From positions 1 to 6,838 of the forward strand of contig CALXVW010000066.1 in NCBI GenBank assembly GCA_944392185.1: 6,838 bases of DNA, given 5' to 3'. The notes under the pieces are model-generated. The model made no database searches. It was given only the letters and a program-made list of their open reading frames with translations, and had not been told where the DNA came from. This DNA comes from an uncultured Alphaproteobacteria bacterium (GTDB lineage Bacteria > Pseudomonadota > Alphaproteobacteria > RF32 > CAG-239). Of this stretch, positions 4,676-6,838 are shown piece after piece (position 1 is the stretch's first letter; every line of letters starts with the position of its first letter). Both the position numbers and the translations under genes were made by a program.

Positions 4676-6559
4676 TTACAAGTCATTAAAGCCAAGATAT
4701 TTATATTTGACTCTAATTTTGTATTCCGAGCCGTAGGCATCAATCAGCTCATTGGCCATCTCCTGGCTGAGAGCAGCTTGGGCAGAGGCACGCAGGGCAT
4801 CCATTTTCTCTGGGGAGACCCTGGCTTTGCTGCGAACAACCTTGCTCGGCACCACAATGATGACACGCTCATCTTCGTTAAAGACTTTTGGCGTTCCTTC
4901 TTTTTCTTGGTAAACCTCAATGAGTTGCGATGGGGTCAGCCCTGCAAAACTCTCACCGCGTTTGAGCGGAGAGGTTGTTTTGAGGTCAAGGTTGAAACGT
5001 TTGGCCACATCGGCAAATTTGTCGCCGTTTTCCAGATCGTGGCTGACATCGGCCAAAATCTCCTGGGCGATGGCGTTTTTCTCGTTATCAGCCCAAAGCT
5101 TTTCAATCTCGCCTTTGACATCGGCCAACTCTTTTTGTCTGGCATCATGGATATTATCAACCCGCAAAATGGCAAAGCCGGTGTCATTTTCCATAACCTG
5201 GCTGATTTCACCGGGGTTATAAGAGAATGCCGTGTCAACAAAGTCATCGCTAATAACCAAGGCTTTGAAGGCTGCCACAACGGATTTGACCGAGCCATCA
5301 TCTTTCAAGCCTTTGGCTGTGTTGATTTTGACATTATATTGAGAAGCAATATCTTCCAATCCGGCGCCGGCACCGAGTTTATCCTCAATTTCGCTTATTA
5401 CGTCGCTGGCTTGCTCATAGGCTTGCTCTTTGCGAATGTTTTCAATAATTTTGCCTTTAGCTGAGGCCAAAGAAGTTTCTTTCTTGGGTGTAATTGAAGT
5501 AACTTTCATGATATGCCAACCCATATCGGACTTAACCGGCAGGGTATAGTCGCCTTTTTTCAAGTCAAAGACAGCCTCGCTCATATCGGCAATCAGCATA
5601 TCTTGAGAAACCTCACCCAAATCGGTGGTAGCCCGGTCTTGTTTGGCAATATCTTGGGCAACTTTGAAGAAATCGCCGCCGGCATTAAGAGCAGCTTCAG
5701 CTTTGTCGGCAGTGGCCTGGTCATCAAAAACCATTTGCAAAACATGGCGTTTTTCGGGGATGACAAATTCGGAAATGTTGTTTTGATAATATTCTTGAAT
5801 TTCTAAATCATCAGGAACAATATTTTGTGCCAATTGGTCAACCGAGAGCTCAATAAAAGAGACATCGCGATTTTCCGGCTCCTCAAACTGGGGCGCAAAA
5901 TCTTGATAATATTGCTCTATTTCTTCTGCGGAGATTTTGCGGTCAACTTTGAGCTTGGCAGGGTCGATAACCGCAAATTGGAAAACTTTGCGCTGTCCGT
6001 CGAGTTCCGAAAGATATGGGTTGATAGCTTTGGGCAGGGTGATGCCTTCAACCGGAGACTGCACGAGGTGCTGTTTGATAACATCTCTGCGGAGAGTTTC
6101 AATGTATTTTTGCTCACTCCAACCGGTAAGGCTAAGCATACGGCGCATTTTTTCAAGGCTGAATTGTCCGGAGGCATCCATAAATTCGGGCTGAGAATAG
6201 ATGATTTTGCGAACCAGCTCATCGCTGATAGAAACATTATTGTCTTGAGCGGTTTTTTGCAAGATGGCGTTAACCAGATTTTTCTGGACAATTTCATAGA
6301 GCATTGCCGTACGCATGGTATCAGAGATCTCCATATCATCACCAAAGAGGTTTCTGGTTGTTTGGATTTGCTCGTTTAGTTGGTTGTTGATATCATCTTG
6401 CATAATTTCCACATCATCAACACGGACAATGGCGCGGTTATTTTTTCCGTGTCCGATATATCCGGAGATTCCGAACAAAGACATAAAGCTGAGAGCGGTC
6501 AGGGCCAAAATTCCCTTAACCAGCCAAGAGTCCTGAAATTTTCTGATTTTAGTAATCAT
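4676..6559 (-). CDS. ppiD: Membrane-anchored PpiD/SurA-type peptidyl-prolyl isomerase
   Basis: Periplasmic foldase anchored in the inner membrane, which assists folding of exported proteins emerging from the translocon. 627 aa, normal for PpiD. A short basic N-terminus (MITKIRKFQDSWLVKG) precedes one transmembrane helix (about 13-35). A SurA_N-like domain follows (about 40-175). The parvulin (PpiC) domain lies at about 268-357, with RHVLQMVF, DLGEV (313-317), FDLKKGDYTLPVKS and GWHIMKV (347-353). A second, degenerate parvulin-like stretch (about 395-470) ends in GFAILRVDNI. ATG 6559 is preferred over the in-frame ATG at 6580: AAGGA lies 10 nt before 6559, nothing useful precedes 6580, and basic MITKIRKFQ is a typical PpiD beginning. 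Whether the parvulin domain is catalytically active cannot be judged; in Escherichia coli PpiD it is reported as inactive. Divergent from tpiA, an adjacency I associate with alphaproteobacteria. Confidence 0.9.
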   Translation of the reverse strand: MITKIRKFQDSWLVKGILALTALSFMSLFGISGYIGHGKNNRAIVRVDDVEIMQDDINNQLNEQIQTTRNLFGDDMEISDTMRTAMLYEIVQKNLVNAILQKTAQDNNVSISDELVRKIIYSQPEFMDASGQFSLEKMRRMLSLTGWSEQKYIETLRRDVIKQHLVQSPVEGITLPKAINPYLSELDGQRKVFQFAVIDPAKLKVDRKISAEEIEQYYQDFAPQFEEPENRDVSFIELSVDQLAQNIVPDDLEIQEYYQNNISEFVIPEKRHVLQMVFDDQATADKAEAALNAGGDFFKVAQDIAKQDRATTDLGEVSQDMLIADMSEAVFDLKKGDYTLPVKSDMGWHIMKVTSITPKKETSLASAKGKIIENIRKEQAYEQASDVISEIEDKLGAGAGLEDIASQYNVKINTAKGLKDDGSVKSVVAAFKALVISDDFVDTAFSYNPGEISQVMENDTGFAILRVDNIHDARQKELADVKGEIEKLWADNEKNAIAQEILADVSHDLENGDKFADVAKRFNLDLKTTSPLKRGESFAGLTPSQLIEVYQEKEGTPKVFNEDERVIIVVPSKVVRSKARVSPEKMDALRASAQAALSQEMANELIDAYGSEYKIRVKYKYLGFNDL

Positions 6560-6569
6560 TATTAGCCTA

Positions 6570-6574
6570 TCCTT
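6570..6574 (-). promoter_or_regulatory. Ribosome binding site supporting ppiD start at 6559
   Basis: Minus strand AAGGA, 10 nt from ATG 6559. It lies just inside the alternative longer reading from ATG 6580, which lacks a site of its own. Confidence 0.55.
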
Positions 6575-6602
6575 AAACATCTACATTAAAATATCTTGCG
6601 CG

Positions 6603-6632
6603 ATTATATATCAATATTAATAATTTATACAA
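6603..6632 (-). promoter_or_regulatory. Likely ppiD promoter
   Basis: Minus strand TTGTAT (6632-6627), an 18-nt spacer, then a perfect TATAAT (6608-6603). Predicted transcription start near 6596, giving a leader of about 37 nt to ATG 6559. One of the better promoter matches in the window. Confidence 0.55.
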
Positions 6633-6647
6633 CTCATAAATATTGAT
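6610..6647. repeat. Inverted repeat in the ppiD-tpiA gap
   Basis: ATCAATATT (6610-6618) is repeated inverted as AATATTGAT (6639-6647), arms of 9 bp separated by 20 bp. It covers the spacer and -35 region of the predicted ppiD promoter and sits just upstream of a possible tpiA -35 (6649). It could be a regulator site for the divergent pair, but such AT-rich sequence produces repeats easily by chance. Confidence 0.35.
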
Positions 6648-6648
6648 G

Positions 6649-6677
6649 TTGAAAAGTTTTTTTGAGTGTGTTAGTGA
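6649..6677 (+). promoter_or_regulatory. Weak candidate tpiA promoter
   Basis: TTGAAA (6649-6654), a 17-nt spacer, then TAGTGA (6672-6677). The -10 is poor. It is offered because tpiA has no upstream gene on its strand here and must start in this gap. Confidence 0.25.
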
Positions 6678-6719
6678 GATTGATAGAGAAATTTTTGAAA
6701 AAGACAAAGGAATAAGGTT

Positions 6720-6838
6720 ATGGCACGTAAAAAACTGATTGCCGGCAACTGGAAAATGAACGGTTTACTGGCAGATGGAACTGAATTGGCAAAGAATGTG
6801 GCCGCCGGCGTAAAAGCTTTGGGCAAGCCGCAGTGTGA
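6720..6838 (+). CDS. tpiA: Triose-phosphate isomerase (5' part, cut by window end)
   Basis: Glycolytic enzyme interconverting dihydroxyacetone phosphate and glyceraldehyde 3-phosphate in the cytoplasm. Only 39 complete codons are present. The N-terminus MARKKLIAGNWKMNG is diagnostic: N10 and catalytic K12 match the N11/K13 pair that anchors the substrate phosphate and enediolate in the family. The following ADGTELAKNVAAGVKAL fits helix 1. AAAGGA (6706-6711) sits 8 nt before the ATG. The rest of the roughly 250-aa protein lies beyond the window. Confidence 0.95.
   Translation, partial: MARKKLIAGNWKMNGLLADGTELAKNVAAGVKALGKPQC

Noticed and set aside
4778..5464. A 228-codon open frame on the plus strand inside ppiD
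   Set aside because: It is fully antisense to a well-supported gene, resembles no known protein and has no ribosome site or promoter; long antisense frames arise from codon bias.
5825..6379. A 184-codon open frame on the plus strand inside ppiD
   Set aside because: Same reasoning: antisense shadow of the SurA_N region of PpiD.
6546..6564. AATAATGAT half-site matching the PerR operator at the ppiD start
   Set aside because: It coincides with the start codon and first codons of ppiD, and the other half of the palindrome is absent.

Overview
The window looks like part of the chromosome of an anaerobic or microaerophilic alphaproteobacterium. Two signals point there. One is a long membrane-anchored PpiD-type foldase divergent from tpiA at the right end, an arrangement I associate with alphaproteobacteria. 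The other is a set of genes typical of anaerobes: rubrerythrin, PerR, a flavodiiron protein and the [FeFe]-hydrogenase maturase HydE. The DNA is moderately AT-rich, with very AT-rich intergenic gaps. The taxonomic call is inference. There are no RNA genes, mobile elements or CRISPR arrays that I can see. Both ends cut through genes (rubrerythrin on the left, tpiA on the right).

Left block (1-2259), oxygen and peroxide defence. On the minus strand perR (535-915) is followed after 23 nt by rubrerythrin (1-511, partial). Divergent on the plus strand is a class A flavodiiron protein (1033-2214). The 117-nt gap between them carries a perfect 9-1-9 palindrome (930-948) that looks like a Fur/PerR operator, and two divergent promoters whose -35 elements overlap. 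The logic would be: PerR senses peroxide, rubrerythrin reduces peroxide, and the flavodiiron protein reduces O2 (or NO). A bidirectional terminator (2226-2259) closes the block.

Middle block (2258-4657). hydE lies on the minus strand (2258-3295). Divergent from it is a tight two-gene operon (3460-4026 and 4030-4602, 3 nt apart) of unknown function. It encodes a predicted four-helix membrane protein with an exported CxxC, and a soluble helical protein with a C-terminal Cys-Cys. This operon is the best candidate for something undescribed. A strong 14-bp hairpin (4625-4657) ends it.

Right block (4676-6838), housekeeping. The PpiD/SurA-type periplasmic peptidyl-prolyl isomerase (4676-6559, minus) is divergent from the first 39 codons of triose-phosphate isomerase (6720 to the end, plus). 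The AT-rich gap between them holds a good minus-strand promoter and a 9-bp inverted repeat.
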